Part shown: one piece after another, positions 33,952-43,365 of the stretch | Layout: every line of letters starts with the position of its first letter | Numbering within the stretch: the first letter of the stretch is position 1 | NCBI RefSeq assembly: GCF_012849095.1 | Contig: NZ_CP051680.1 | Location: forward strand, 4,867,501-4,931,500 | DNA length: 64,000 nucleotides | Origin: Cohnella herbarum | GTDB taxonomy: Bacteria; Bacillota; Bacilli; Paenibacillales; Paenibacillaceae | Reading direction: 5' to 3' | Program-made: the position numbers and the translations under genes | The notes under the pieces: generated by a model | Seen by the model: only the letters and a program-made list of their open reading frames with translations | Database searches by the model: none | Told to the model about the DNA's origin: nothing

Positions 33952-34932
33952 CTAGTCTTTTTTGGTTTTGGCGTCGATCAATACGACGATCGCCAAGATA
34001 AGCCCTTTAATAATCCATTGCCAGTAAGATCCGATACCCAGCAACACCATCGCGTTGTCGATAATGCCCAGAATTAAAGCCGCGATCACGACGCCGATGA
34101 CTTTACCGCGTCCGCCCGACAAGGAGGTTCCGCCGAGCACGACGACGGTAATGACGTCGAACAGCATGTTCTCCCCGATGGTCGGCTGTCCGGCCATCGT
34201 TCTCGACGTGATCAGGATAGCTCCGATCGCCGTCAGGAAACTTCCGATGATGAAAGCGATCATCTTGATCTTGTTCGTGTTGATTCCCGATAAGCGGCTA
34301 GCTTCCTCGTTGCCGCCCACGGCATAGATGCTTCTTCCCGTTTCCGTGTGCATCGTGAAGATGTAACAAACGATAGCGATGAAAACCAGAATCAAGATCG
34401 GCACCGGAATCGGGCCGACGTAACCCGCGCCAAGGTTCTTGAACCCTGCCGGCAAACCGGAAATCGGAATGCTGTTGCTATACAGATAGTTCACGCCTTT
34501 GAGCACGATCATCGTGACCAAAGTTGCGATAAACGCCGGAATTTTCCCGTACACCGCCATCAATCCGTTCACGAATCCGACGGCTACCGAGGCGAACAAC
34601 ACGATAACGATCGCTAGCACGACCGGAACGTTCTCCCAATGCACTAAACCGGCTAGCAGAACGCTGGTGAATCCGATCGACGAGGAAGCCGACATATCGA
34701 TGCCGCCGATCAAGATGACGAAAAATTGCCCAAGCGCGATAATGGCCAAAAACGAGATTTGCCGAACGATATTCACGATGTTGTTCGCATCGAAGAATCC
34801 GTCTACGAATATGGAGCATGCCGCGAACAATCCTACGAAGATGAATAGAATGGCCCATTCTTTGAAAAAGAGGGAAAATGCCCCTCCCGGAACGAGACTT
34901 TTTTGACGATGATTTACCGCTTCCACGCTCAC
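33952..34932 (-). CDS. Ribose-type sugar ABC transporter permease (RbsC family)
   Basis: 326 aa with about eight to ten membrane helices. The BPD_transp_2 signatures are present: ALGQFFVILIGGIDMSASS, NGLMAVYGKIPAFIATL, and AVGGNEEASRLSGINTNKIK, the ATPase-contact loop. It overlaps the ATPase gene by 4 nt. Forms the channel for the RbsB-type binding protein of the same operon. Confidence 0.9.
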   Translation of the reverse strand: MSVEAVNHRQKSLVPGGAFSLFFKEWAILFIFVGLFAACSIFVDGFFDANNIVNIVRQISFLAIIALGQFFVILIGGIDMSASSSIGFTSVLLAGLVHWENVPVVLAIVIVLFASVAVGFVNGLMAVYGKIPAFIATLVTMIVLKGVNYLYSNSIPISGLPAGFKNLGAGYVGPIPVPILILVFIAIVCYIFTMHTETGRSIYAVGGNEEASRLSGINTNKIKMIAFIIGSFLTAIGAILITSRTMAGQPTIGENMLFDVITVVVLGGTSLSGGRGKVIGVVIAALILGIIDNAMVLLGIGSYWQWIIKGLILAIVVLIDAKTKKD

Positions 34933-36428
34933 ACCCCCAGCAACTTGCTAATGATATTGCTTTGCGTTTTCTGTTCGCCCGACACGCAGGCGTGGAATTC
35001 GCCTTCGAACATGACATAGATCTTATGACATAACCCGATGAGCTCCTCTAACTCGGGCGATACGATAATGACCGATTTCCCCTTGGCCGTCAGATCGTTG
35101 ATCAGCTTGTAAATTTCCGCCTTCGCGCCTACGTCGATGCCCCGGGTCGGCTCGTCGAACAGGAACAGCTCGGAATCCGCCAATACCCACTTAGAGATGA
35201 CGATCTTCTGCTGGTTACCCCCGCTGAGCTTCACGACGGATTGCTGCGGTGTCGCCTTGACCCGCATCAGCTGCGCGACCCGGTTCGCGTCCTCCCGTTC
35301 CCTCTTATGCTGCATCGTCACCTTCTTGAAATTCTTCAAGGAAGGCAGCGTAATGTTATGCACGACGTTGAAGTTCATCACCAAGCCCAACTGCTTGCGC
35401 TCGTCGGGCACGAGACCGATTCCCCGGCGGATGGCTGCGGAAGGTTTCTTAAACTTCACCTTCTCGCCTTTCCAATAGATATCGCCGCCGACCGTCTTGA
35501 AGTTGCCGAAGATCGCGTTGAGCAGCTCCGTCTTGCCGGCGCCGACCAGACCCGCGATACCGACGACCTCGCCGGATCGAACGGACAAATCAATGTTGCG
35601 AAACGCTTTGTCTGAGGATAAACCTTTCAGTTCCAGCATCGGCTCGCCGATCTTCTCGTTCAACGGCGGGAAAATCTGCGTCATCTCCCGGCCGATAATC
35701 ATCTCGATAAGCTGATCCTTGTTCACGTCGGCAACATCCCCGGAGTGGATCAGGCGACCGTCGCATAGCACCGTGTACGTGTCGCAAACCTCGAAGATCT
35801 CGTCCAATCTGTGGGAGATGTAGATAATGCCCATGCCCCTGTCTTTCAGAATCCGGATGATCCGATAGATATTCTCGATCTCCTTCTCCTGCAACACGGC
35901 CGTCAATTCGTCCATAATGATCATCTTCGCCTGCATGGAAACCGCCTTGGCGAGCTGAATGATCTGCTTCTCGGCCATCCGAAGCTCCTTGATCGGAACG
36001 TTCAAATCCACGTCCGTTCCGAGAAACGACAGAATTTCTTTCGCCTTGCGAACCATCGCTTTGCGATCGACGAAACCGAACTTCTTCTCGTAGCCGCCGA
36101 TAAAAAGATTCTCAAGCCCGCTAAGCTCGGGAATCAGCTGCAGCTCCTGATGCACGACCGCGATTCCCATCGCCTGAGAGCTTCTTACGTGGTAACCGCC
36201 CTTATCGCTAACGTTCGTACCGTTCACGTACAACGCGCCTTCGGAAGGGGTGTAATGTCCGATGATGATTTTGGCTAACGTCGATTTGCCCGCGCCGTTC
36301 TCGCCCACCAGCGCCCGGCACTCCCCGGGCCTCAAACTGAACGAAACATGGTCGAGCGCGCGAACGCCCGGAAAAGATTTGGAAACGTCCCTCAGTTCAA
36401 TGATGGGTTCTCCCATCGCTTGGCTCAT
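34929..36428 (-). CDS. Ribose-type sugar ABC transporter ATPase (RbsA family)
   Basis: 499 aa from the ATG that overlaps the deacetylase stop by 4 nt with GGAAGGCGGGAAG before it; a longer frame would lie inside that gene. Two fused ABC domains: the first Walker A is GENGAGKS with MDELTAVL in the usual Walker B place. In the second the Walker A is GLVGAGKTEL, with the signature LSGGNQQKIV and LFDEPTRGID. This doubled structure is typical of RbsA/XylG/MglA. It powers import with the following permease. Confidence 0.9.
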   Translation of the reverse strand: MSQAMGEPIIELRDVSKSFPGVRALDHVSFSLRPGECRALVGENGAGKSTLAKIIIGHYTPSEGALYVNGTNVSDKGGYHVRSSQAMGIAVVHQELQLIPELSGLENLFIGGYEKKFGFVDRKAMVRKAKEILSFLGTDVDLNVPIKELRMAEKQIIQLAKAVSMQAKMIIMDELTAVLQEKEIENIYRIIRILKDRGMGIIYISHRLDEIFEVCDTYTVLCDGRLIHSGDVADVNKDQLIEMIIGREMTQIFPPLNEKIGEPMLELKGLSSDKAFRNIDLSVRSGEVVGIAGLVGAGKTELLNAIFGNFKTVGGDIYWKGEKVKFKKPSAAIRRGIGLVPDERKQLGLVMNFNVVHNITLPSLKNFKKVTMQHKREREDANRVAQLMRVKATPQQSVVKLSGGNQQKIVISKWVLADSELFLFDEPTRGIDVGAKAEIYKLINDLTAKGKSVIIVSPELEELIGLCHKIYVMFEGEFHACVSGEQKTQSNIISKLLGV

Positions 36429-37339
36429 CGGCTTCCCGCCTTCCCGGCCTGGCTCCACAAGGCGGCGAAATCGTCCGCGCGATGGAACTTCGACCCCACG
36501 CCCTTCAGTCGATCGATCAAGATCGAGAACTCGCTCATCGCCTTCTCCCCGCAGCCTAGCGTCAAGAAGCGGTCCGGCGTCACCGTCGCTTCGCCGTAAT
36601 GGTAGCTTTCCTGGATCGGAATGAACTCCCATGGGTGGAAATAGAAACACAGCACGACGGGCAAATTCCGTTCCCTCAGAAATTTAACGAAACCTTCAAT
36701 GCGTATCATCAGCTCGTCCGCGCTTTTCGTGCGGAACAGGGGCCATTGGTCGCGATCCCGTTCGAGTCCCGGATCGTTGCTCTGCATGACCATATCCGCG
36801 AAGTTCGGAATCTCGACGATGTTCATCCGGCCTTCCTTCGTCCAATCTTCATGATGAGGATGGTACGGGACGAATCTTTCCCGGTAGAAATACATCGGAT
36901 AAGAAGCGTCCGAAACGTAATTCAGCTTTTCCAACGAATTAAGCAAGGCGGTGGATCCCCAAAGGCGGGGAGCGCGGAACGAGATCGGCTGATACCCCAG
37001 CACTTGCTGTACCCACTCGGTCGCTTTCTCGATGCGGAAGGGAACTTCCTCCGGCAGCAGCGGAACGACGCCCGGAATCGGGAACAACTCGTCGCCCACG
37101 GTCTCGTGAAACAGGGAATGACAGCCTACTTCGTTGCCGCTATCCCGAACGAGCTCGACGCTCTCCGGATTTCTGCGCGCCGCGTCTCCCGTATAATAGA
37201 AGGTTCCTTTAATGCCTTTCTTATCGAACAATTCAACGAGCGGTCCGGTCGCGTTCTTGACGCCGTCGTAATACGGCGTGAAGCTGCCTACGTCCGTCTC
37301 CATATCGAATCCGAATATGACGTGAATATCGTCTTTCAT
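36425..37339 (-). CDS. Polysaccharide deacetylase-family protein (CE4/NodB-like)
   Basis: 304 aa, no signal peptide, so cytoplasmic. NodB-type motifs: FGFDMETDVG as motif 1, GTFYYTGDAARR, the HSLFHE zinc motif (His in GCHSLFHETVG) and the SFRAPRLWGS motif 3. Such enzymes remove N- or O-acetyl groups from amino sugars or are allantoinase-like. Its place between a glycosidase and an importer ATPase gene suggests action on an imported sugar. The allantoinase/PuuE branch, acting on small C-N compounds, is an alternative. No lipid or wall targeting is seen. Confidence 0.8.
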   Translation of the reverse strand: MKDDIHVIFGFDMETDVGSFTPYYDGVKNATGPLVELFDKKGIKGTFYYTGDAARRNPESVELVRDSGNEVGCHSLFHETVGDELFPIPGVVPLLPEEVPFRIEKATEWVQQVLGYQPISFRAPRLWGSTALLNSLEKLNYVSDASYPMYFYRERFVPYHPHHEDWTKEGRMNIVEIPNFADMVMQSNDPGLERDRDQWPLFRTKSADELMIRIEGFVKFLRERNLPVVLCFYFHPWEFIPIQESYHYGEATVTPDRFLTLGCGEKAMSEFSILIDRLKGVGSKFHRADDFAALWSQAGKAGSR

Positions 37340-37354
37340 TCTAATTCCCCCTCC

Positions 37355-39460
37355 TTATAGCCATAACCATCCGAGCGCCTCGACGCCCAAGAAAATCTGC
37401 CGCTCGTCCCGATGATCGGGATCCAATTCGTTGTGAATGACTCTCTTAAGCTCATGGTAGGGATACATGCAAGACGGCGTTCCCGTCTCCGATACCGGAT
37501 TGACGTCGAAATACATCCTCTTCACGAGATCGAAATCCCGTTCGTTCAGCGCGTCCATCTCCAGCAGCAGACTCCTCTTCGCTTCCGGGGCGTCCGCATT
37601 GTCGTATGCAATCGAGGCTAGAGCCAGATCGTAGATAATCCGGTTGCGCTCGTGGGAATTCTCGATTTTGTCGAAGTGTTTGACATACACGCCGAGCCGC
37701 TCGTCTCCGCGGATCGCTTCCTTGATCGCGCGAATTCGGGCGCCGATCTCCGGCCAGTCTTGGATTGCCGCCTGAATGACGGGGATATCCTCGGCCTTTA
37801 CTTTATTGCGCAGGAAAGGGAATTCCGTCGGGAAAAGGTTGAACTGGCTTTCGTGGATCGTCAGCATGTTCTGCAGCACGTAAAGCACGTCGTCCGCAAG
37901 CTCGGAACCGAATACCGCTTCCACCGAGTAACGATAGAACGTTTCGTGATCCTTGTTCGATCCCCAGCCATAGTAGGCATGAGAGTATAAGTTAAGGAAG
38001 TAGCCGTACCACTCGAACATATAGCCGTTAATGCCTTTGACGCCGTGCTTAACGGAATCGATATGCATGTCGATGTCTTTCTCGATATACTGATGATTCG
38101 TCTCCTCGTCGGCGCGAATGACGTTCGATTTGAAAATCCGCATAAGGCGCCCCATCGTGGAAGCAACGGCATTGGCTTCCGTATCCCTGGCCCAGATGCG
38201 ATCCTTGCCGAATACGTCGACCCATTTCGGGAACTCCTCGTCGGACACGTACAGGCCCGGAGCCCAGAACAATACGACGTCTTCCGGAATGTTCCGCTTG
38301 CAATCCTCCAGATAGGCCAAGCTTTTCTCCAACGGAGGCTCCCGCCAAGCCCGCACGCCCACGACGCATTCCGGGTTCTCGTCTTTGATTTCCTTATATA
38401 ACGTGTTCAGCAGCCAGAAGTTCGCTTTGTGCTTCGCTTCGGCCGGCGTTCGATCCTTCATGAAAGTGTCGGCGCAAGCCTCGCAGTTACAGAACCAATA
38501 AGACTCCTCGCTCTCCTCGAAATCGATGCCGTCGAAGCCCAGTTGAACGACTCGCCTCATGGCCGCTTTCAGGTACGCGATATTTTCCGGCTTGCTAAGG
38601 CACAATGTATCGAAATCGTTTACGAATTTTCCGTCTTTGGGTAAAACCATTCTTCTGTCCTTATAAATGCTCGGGTAACCGCCGTTATAGCTGTTAAGAC
38701 CGACATAGGCGAAGAAATCGATACCGAGCTTATGCCCGTATTCGAACAATCGGGACAGGAACTCGTCTGAAATATTAGGGTGCGTATAGGCAATCTCGAT
38801 CCAATTGCGGCTTTCCTCGTTCCAAACGTTCATTTTATAACCTTGAAGCATCGTTTCCGGATATTCATCGAACCGGAAAGGCCAGTAACCGTACATACAC
38901 ATGTTAAATTGGTTGATCTTCAGATCGGAGCACATGTTCAAGTACTCGATCCATTCGTCGTAGCCCCATAGCTGCATATCGAATCCGATTCTGCCGTAAC
39001 CCGCGTACCAGGCGAACGTATTGGATACGGAACGTTTCTCGATGGACGGCCAATCCATGACATCGATGGTATCGAGAACGTAACCTCCCTCATCGTGACT
39101 CCGCAGCAATTGCTTAAGAGTAGACCATGCATTCACGTAGCCGTCGCGATGTCCGAAACCGATGTGTACGGAATTTTGGTCGATCAGAAGGCTAAAGCCT
39201 TGAAGAGCGAATAGGTCCGGACGATCGATCTTGTCGTCGTCAGGAAGACGATCGTGAAGATGAACGTTTACAAATAGAGACCCGGCTTCGTTTACCCGCA
39301 CCGACAGGTCCGAATAATTCCACAATTTCATTTCCACGATTTCTTTAGGGTCGAACGACAAGTCGGTCACGTCGGACGTCACCAAGTTAAAACCGAGTAG
39401 ACGTTCCGTCGAACCCTCTCCGTAACGATAGCTCTTCGGTTCGGGAAGTAATGCTCGCAT
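37355..39460 (-). CDS. Putative glycoside hydrolase (GH20b N-domain, DUF4838-like)
   Basis: 701 aa, no signal peptide. The N-terminal part (about 1-140) looks like the GH20b/zincin-like accessory domain of hexosaminidases and alpha-glucuronidases. A TIM barrel follows, with LKINQFNMCMYGYWPFRF, a candidate acidic catalytic strand DGIDFEESEESY and a Cys-X-Cys-X2-Cys cluster (CNCEAC) as in DUF4838 proteins. The C-terminal third is helical. The substrate is unknown; a uronic acid or amino-sugar glycoside fits the neighbours. It follows the binding-protein gene and precedes the deacetylase gene with only 15 nt between. Confidence 0.7.
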   Translation of the reverse strand: MRALLPEPKSYRYGEGSTERLLGFNLVTSDVTDLSFDPKEIVEMKLWNYSDLSVRVNEAGSLFVNVHLHDRLPDDDKIDRPDLFALQGFSLLIDQNSVHIGFGHRDGYVNAWSTLKQLLRSHDEGGYVLDTIDVMDWPSIEKRSVSNTFAWYAGYGRIGFDMQLWGYDEWIEYLNMCSDLKINQFNMCMYGYWPFRFDEYPETMLQGYKMNVWNEESRNWIEIAYTHPNISDEFLSRLFEYGHKLGIDFFAYVGLNSYNGGYPSIYKDRRMVLPKDGKFVNDFDTLCLSKPENIAYLKAAMRRVVQLGFDGIDFEESEESYWFCNCEACADTFMKDRTPAEAKHKANFWLLNTLYKEIKDENPECVVGVRAWREPPLEKSLAYLEDCKRNIPEDVVLFWAPGLYVSDEEFPKWVDVFGKDRIWARDTEANAVASTMGRLMRIFKSNVIRADEETNHQYIEKDIDMHIDSVKHGVKGINGYMFEWYGYFLNLYSHAYYGWGSNKDHETFYRYSVEAVFGSELADDVLYVLQNMLTIHESQFNLFPTEFPFLRNKVKAEDIPVIQAAIQDWPEIGARIRAIKEAIRGDERLGVYVKHFDKIENSHERNRIIYDLALASIAYDNADAPEAKRSLLLEMDALNERDFDLVKRMYFDVNPVSETGTPSCMYPYHELKRVIHNELDPDHRDERQIFLGVEALGWLWL

Positions 39461-39543
39461 CTGATTTCCTCCTCTTAGTTGTCTTATCTAACCGGCTTAG
39501 GGAAGGAGCGAAGGAGCCGCGGAAGCAGCTCCTCCGCCTTGGA

Positions 39544-40593
39544 TTACTTACCTAACCAAGACCAGTTTTTCCAGTCGTAATTATTGATGTTCTCCGGAGT
39601 AATCGTTTCCGGCTTAGGCAATGGAGTCGTCTCCCCTAATTCCTTGCCATCCAAGGAAGCCATCAACGCTTCCAAGGCGACTTCGCCAAGCACGACCGGA
39701 TCTTGAAGAACTTCACCGATCCAGGAAGGGTTGCCGTCTTGGATGAATTGAAGCACTTCTTTGTCGCCGGCTAACCCGATGAATTTCAAATCCTTATCGC
39801 GGTTCGTGCTTACCGCCGCGTTGTACGCTCCCAATACGAGCGCATCGTTATGACCGCTGACGACGTCGATCGATTTATTCCGTTGCAGAACGTTCTCCAT
39901 CAATGTTTGCGAGGAGTTACGATCGCCCTTCGGATCTCCCTCTTCGATAACGTTAGCGTTAGGGAATGCCGCTTTAATGACGCTTGAAAATCCTTCGTAA
40001 CGATCGACGGAAGCTTGTCCGGATGCCGGAACGGACAAATAGACGACGGTCGGATTGTCCTTATTCAGAGTTTTCAAATAATTAACGGCGATCTCTCCCG
40101 CGGCTTTGCCCATTTCCTTAAAGTCGTGCCCGACGAACGTTTCCCATACCGCGTCTTCCGGATTATCCGGGGATTGCGGGTAATCGCCGACGACGATCTT
40201 CACGCCTTGCTCATGCAGCTTAACCATTGTAGGAATAATCGCTTTGCCGTCGACCGGGAACACGACGATCCCTTTAGCTCCCAGTTGAGCCATATTCTCA
40301 AGCTGGGTGATTTGCGTATTGATATCGAATTTCCCGTCTTCGAATTGCAACTTCAGGTTCTTGCCCGATTCCTTGGCGTAATTGTTCATCCCGTCTATCG
40401 CGCCTTGATACCATGGCCATCCGAGGTTCATGATCGCTCCGCCGATGACGATCTGATCGCCGCTTACCGCCGCGGGACTTCCGCTAGCTCCCCCGCTGCT
40501 CGACGCAGGCTCCTTATCGGAATTCGAACAACCTGCCAAGACAACCGATAATGCAAGCGCGGCAACGGAAAACTTAACCCAACCTTTTTTCAT
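39544..40593 (-). CDS. Sugar-binding lipoprotein (RbsB family)
   Basis: 349 aa. A lipoprotein signal with lipobox VLAGC places the lipidated Cys at residue 22. A Ser/Gly/Ala linker leads to a type-1 periplasmic binding fold: NLGWPWYQGAIDGMNNYAKESG, GIVVFPVDGKAIIP and SGHNDALVLGAYNA. It captures a monosaccharide-like ligand for the RbsA/RbsC pair. The ligand is not predictable from these residues. Confidence 0.9.
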   Translation of the reverse strand: MKKGWVKFSVAALALSVVLAGCSNSDKEPASSSGGASGSPAAVSGDQIVIGGAIMNLGWPWYQGAIDGMNNYAKESGKNLKLQFEDGKFDINTQITQLENMAQLGAKGIVVFPVDGKAIIPTMVKLHEQGVKIVVGDYPQSPDNPEDAVWETFVGHDFKEMGKAAGEIAVNYLKTLNKDNPTVVYLSVPASGQASVDRYEGFSSVIKAAFPNANVIEEGDPKGDRNSSQTLMENVLQRNKSIDVVSGHNDALVLGAYNAAVSTNRDKDLKFIGLAGDKEVLQFIQDGNPSWIGEVLQDPVVLGEVALEALMASLDGKELGETTPLPKPETITPENINNYDWKNWSWLGK

Positions 40594-40682
40594 AGATGAT
40601 GCCTCCCTATTATGTTGTGAGCCACTCGGATAAATCCGAATACTCTTGAACCCTGAGCTGCCAAGCCGAAGACCGCTTACTC

Positions 40683-41054
40683 CTAGTCGCTTAATCCCAT
40701 CGTCGTATAGAAAGCCATGTTGGTCTGCCTAGTATCCAATCTTCCGTACTGCACGACGACCGGCAAGTCGCTAACCAATTTGACGGCGTATTGCGTTTCG
40801 CGAGGAACGATATAACCTTCCAAATCCTCGGGATGATCCAAGCGGAAACATCGAACCCTGTTCCCTTGCACCCTAGCCGATATCGAGCTGATCGGCTCTC
40901 GATCGGCGAAGTACAACGTAAATTCAAGCGTCGCCTCCGCCTCGTTCATGTTCAGCACGATTATCGATTCATGCCCTTCCATCAACGAATCGCCCGCTGG
41001 CGGCAACTCGCAATCCGGAAATACCCATTGCAGCTTTCCCTTGTTGTCGTTCAT
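40683..41054 (-). CDS. ASRT-family (sensory rhodopsin transducer-like) protein
   Basis: 123 aa from the ATG 9 nt after GGGAG; an earlier ATG overlaps the ribosome site. It matches the Anabaena sensory rhodopsin transducer family: WVFPDCELPP, HESIIVLNMNEAEA, LYFADREPI, and the strongly conserved VPRETQYAVKLVSDLPVVVQYGRLDTRQ. The fold is a small beta sandwich proposed to bind small molecules. No rhodopsin gene is present. Located between the LacI gene and the binding-protein gene, it more likely binds a sugar or assists sugar metabolism. Confidence 0.8.
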   Translation of the reverse strand: MNDNKGKLQWVFPDCELPPAGDSLMEGHESIIVLNMNEAEATLEFTLYFADREPISSISARVQGNRVRCFRLDHPEDLEGYIVPRETQYAVKLVSDLPVVVQYGRLDTRQTNMAFYTTMGLSD

Positions 41055-41059
41055 GATGT

Positions 41060-42076
41060 TCATCTCCCGGTTTGAATTTGGCTTGATTCGTTAATGATCA
41101 GCTTCGGCTCGAGCACGACCTTCTCGAACACTTTCAGATTCTTGTTCTTCTCCTTGCGCATGATGATCTCCCCGGCGATAGCCCCGATCATATGCGCCGG
41201 TTGAATAATCGACGTGATCTGAGGCCTGACTAATCCGGTCTCGTCGTTGGCATCGAAGCATACGGCGGCGATATCTTGCGGAATGCTTAGTCCCTTCTCC
41301 AGAATCGCCCTTATCGCCCCATAGAGAAGGAAATCGTTAGCGGCGAAAATCGCGGTCGGCAATTCCTCTTGCTTAAGCCACTCGTTCATGATGTCATAAC
41401 CGCTTTCACGCCTAAACTCGCCGACCCCGATCCATTTTTCGCGGATATCGATTCCGTTGTCCTCCAGGCATTTCCGAAATCCGAGCAAGCGCTCCGCCGC
41501 CGTCGATTGATTCTGCGGTCCGGTAATGATCGCGAGCTTCTCATGGCCTTGCTCGACCAAATGCTTCGCAAGGTCGTATCCCGCCTTAACGTTGTCGATC
41601 GTTACGACGTCGAAATTCTCTTGCGTGTTAGGTAAGTTGTCTATGAAGACGAACGGAATGCCCGATCGCTTGTATTGTTCGAACAACTCCGGGTTCCCGC
41701 CTACGGTCGCAATAACAAGACCAGTTACTTGCTTCTGAAGAAGAAGCTGCACGTATTCCTCTTCCTTCAGAATATCCTCGTCGCTATTGCACACGATGAC
41801 GGAATGCTCGTTCTCCCGGGCAACCTTCTCTACGCCCTTGATCACGCTCGCATAGAAGCTGTTCGAGAGATCCGGAACGATTACGCCGAGCGTATTCGCG
41901 CTCTTGCGCTTCAGACTCCGGGCAACCTCGTTCGGCTGATACCCCATTTCTTTGATCGTCTTGAGAATCAAATCGCGGGTATCCTTGTTCACTCTCCCAG
42001 TGTCGTTAATGACTCTGGATACGGTGGAAATCGAAATGTTCAAACGTTTGGCAATATCCTTTAATTGAACGACCAA
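41060..42076 (-). CDS. LacI-family transcriptional regulator of the Rbs-type operon
   Basis: 338 aa. The HTH is KDIAKRLNISISTVSRVIN, the hinge PNEVARSLKRKSANTLG. The PBP-like effector domain has NSFYASVIKG, LPTAIFAANDFLLYG and CFDANDETGLVRPQ. It is the first gene of the operon. A perfect 22-bp palindrome lies 20 nt upstream of its start codon, and a second operator lies at the likely promoter. That supports autoregulation and control of all downstream genes. Confidence 0.92.
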   Translation of the reverse strand: MVVQLKDIAKRLNISISTVSRVINDTGRVNKDTRDLILKTIKEMGYQPNEVARSLKRKSANTLGVIVPDLSNSFYASVIKGVEKVARENEHSVIVCNSDEDILKEEEYVQLLLQKQVTGLVIATVGGNPELFEQYKRSGIPFVFIDNLPNTQENFDVVTIDNVKAGYDLAKHLVEQGHEKLAIITGPQNQSTAAERLLGFRKCLEDNGIDIREKWIGVGEFRRESGYDIMNEWLKQEELPTAIFAANDFLLYGAIRAILEKGLSIPQDIAAVCFDANDETGLVRPQITSIIQPAHMIGAIAGEIIMRKEKNKNLKVFEKVVLEPKLIINESSQIQTGR

Positions 42077-42095
42077 AAGATTATCCTCCCCCGAT

Positions 42096-42117
42096 TTTGC
42101 GAGAACGTTCTCGCAAA
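42096..42117. promoter_or_regulatory. LacI operator O1 (perfect palindrome)
   Basis: Perfect 22-bp palindrome with half-site TTTGCGAGAAC and a central CG, the form expected for LacI/GalR proteins. It sits 20 nt before the lacI-type start codon, in the message leader. Confidence 0.85.
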
Positions 42118-42311
42118 TGAGATAAAAAAATATCGGCTGACCGATAGGCGTTAATTTTACTCTGGTTCAACGTAAAACAGTTGTTTACTCGCATGATTGC
42201 GTTTACATTGGTCATCTTACATCAAAAAATCGCTCTTTACAAGATGAGATTCAAAAAATATTTTTCTAAGTAAATCGAAAAAAACCTTAAACTGTAAAAA
42301 ATACGGCTTAA

Positions 42312-42365
42312 TTGAGCAAACGTTCTCTCAAATACATCATAAACTAATCCCAGCCATTACGTCAA
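42312..42365 (-). promoter_or_regulatory. Promoter plus LacI operator O2
   Basis: -35 TTGACG (42360-42365), -10 TATGAT (42336-42341), 18-nt spacer on the minus strand. Directly after it is the imperfect palindrome TTGAGCAAACGTTCTCTCAA (42312-42331), which shares the AACGTT core with O1. The operator centres are 215 bp apart. The 487-nt gap contains no gene; the stretch 42120-42310 is AT-rich without further signals I can name. Confidence 0.75.
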
Positions 42366-42491
42366 CAAATCTAACATATAAAATGAAGGTAATCGATATT
42401 TTTATGACATGTCCCTTAAATGTGAGGTAACAGCACATGCGGGTTATGTAACTATCTGCTCAAGCTATAGGAATGATCGCGAAATATGCGC

Positions 42492-42528
42492 AAAGAAGCT
42501 ATCCCGTCGAATCGGGACAGCTTCTTTT
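42492..42528. terminator. Bidirectional terminator downstream of the 42.6 kb gene
   Basis: Imperfect 15-pair stem AAAGAAGCTATCCCG/CGGGACAGCTTCTTT with a six-base loop. T runs are available on both strands, longer on the plus strand. Lies after the stop of the minus-strand hypothetical gene. Confidence 0.7.
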
Positions 42529-42563
42529 ATCTTTGACGTATCCAATACCGCCTTCTCCTGTTG

Positions 42564-43064
42564 CTAGCTCCTGCACCAATAAGCGATTTCGCTGCGATAA
42601 CCAAGCGGAATAATCTCGGATAAATATTTGCGAATAAGCTCTCTCTCGATTTCCGTCACGACGGATGTCGTATGCACGTTGAAATGCAAAATGCCGGTGT
42701 TGATATCATAGCGACTGAACGCCATTCCGCCGCTGGCGAGCATCGAATTAATGGCCGCAACGATGCCGTTCTGATTCAAGTCCCTTTTCATTGCGGTACT
42801 CACGATAGGGTCCGGAAGTTCGTCTACTTGCGGGACTCCATCCTCCTGAATCTTGGAGTACGCTTTGATCTGATAGCACACGTAAGGAGGCAAATAGCCG
42901 GTAGCAAACCGCTTCAGCATCGCGGCATCTTCATCCGGCAGCTCCAGGTTATCGTTCCATGCATACAACGTCGCTTCGTTCTTCCCGCTGGTGAAGGCTC
43001 GTACATATCTTAAGCGCGGGTTGTGCTTCTTGATCAAATACTCGGACAACAAACGCGTTCCCAT
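42564..43064 (-). CDS. Hypothetical protein
   Basis: 166 aa, not recognised. The start is the ATG 8 nt after AGGAGG; an ATG two codons earlier is too near the ribosome site. No signal peptide. A basic first third (MGTRLLSEYLIKKHNPRLRYVRAF) precedes a middle acidic stretch (LELPDEDAAML). The C-terminal alternating pattern (FSRYDINTGILHFNVHTTSV, then a helix TEIERELIRKYLSEI) looks like a small alpha/beta fold. Transcribed alone, divergent from the AraC gene. No function can be proposed. Confidence 0.6.
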   Translation of the reverse strand: MGTRLLSEYLIKKHNPRLRYVRAFTSGKNEATLYAWNDNLELPDEDAAMLKRFATGYLPPYVCYQIKAYSKIQEDGVPQVDELPDPIVSTAMKRDLNQNGIVAAINSMLASGGMAFSRYDINTGILHFNVHTTSVVTEIERELIRKYLSEIIPLGYRSEIAYWCRS

Positions 43065-43365
43065 CGTCATCCCCTCCTAGTCGTGAACCCTTCAGGAGCT
43101 ATCAAGTCGTGGTTGCGCTTACATTTTGACTGTTACCCTCATATTCTATTCGTAGATGCCCACTTTAAGACAACGCGCCTCCTCCCTTTCGATATTGATT
43201 TTGCAATACTTTCATTATACACCCTCCAATGCGCCAAAATCGCGTCCCTTGCTAGAAATTCCATTTCCTATTTTTTCATCCTCACATATCCATACCGATG
43301 TCGTGCAATATTTGTTATCATCTAGTAAGCGCTTACGACTTAGCCCCATATTCCGGAGGTACGAT

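Noticed and set aside
36429..36650. N-terminal extension of the RbsA-type ATPase
   Set aside because: It lies inside the deacetylase gene and is not conserved-looking. The ATG at the ATGA overlap has a ribosome site.
43156..43365. Longer start for the membrane AraC regulator
   Set aside because: The extra 70 residues do not resemble the family, and the ATG at 43366 has CGGAGGT and begins a typical signal-anchor segment.
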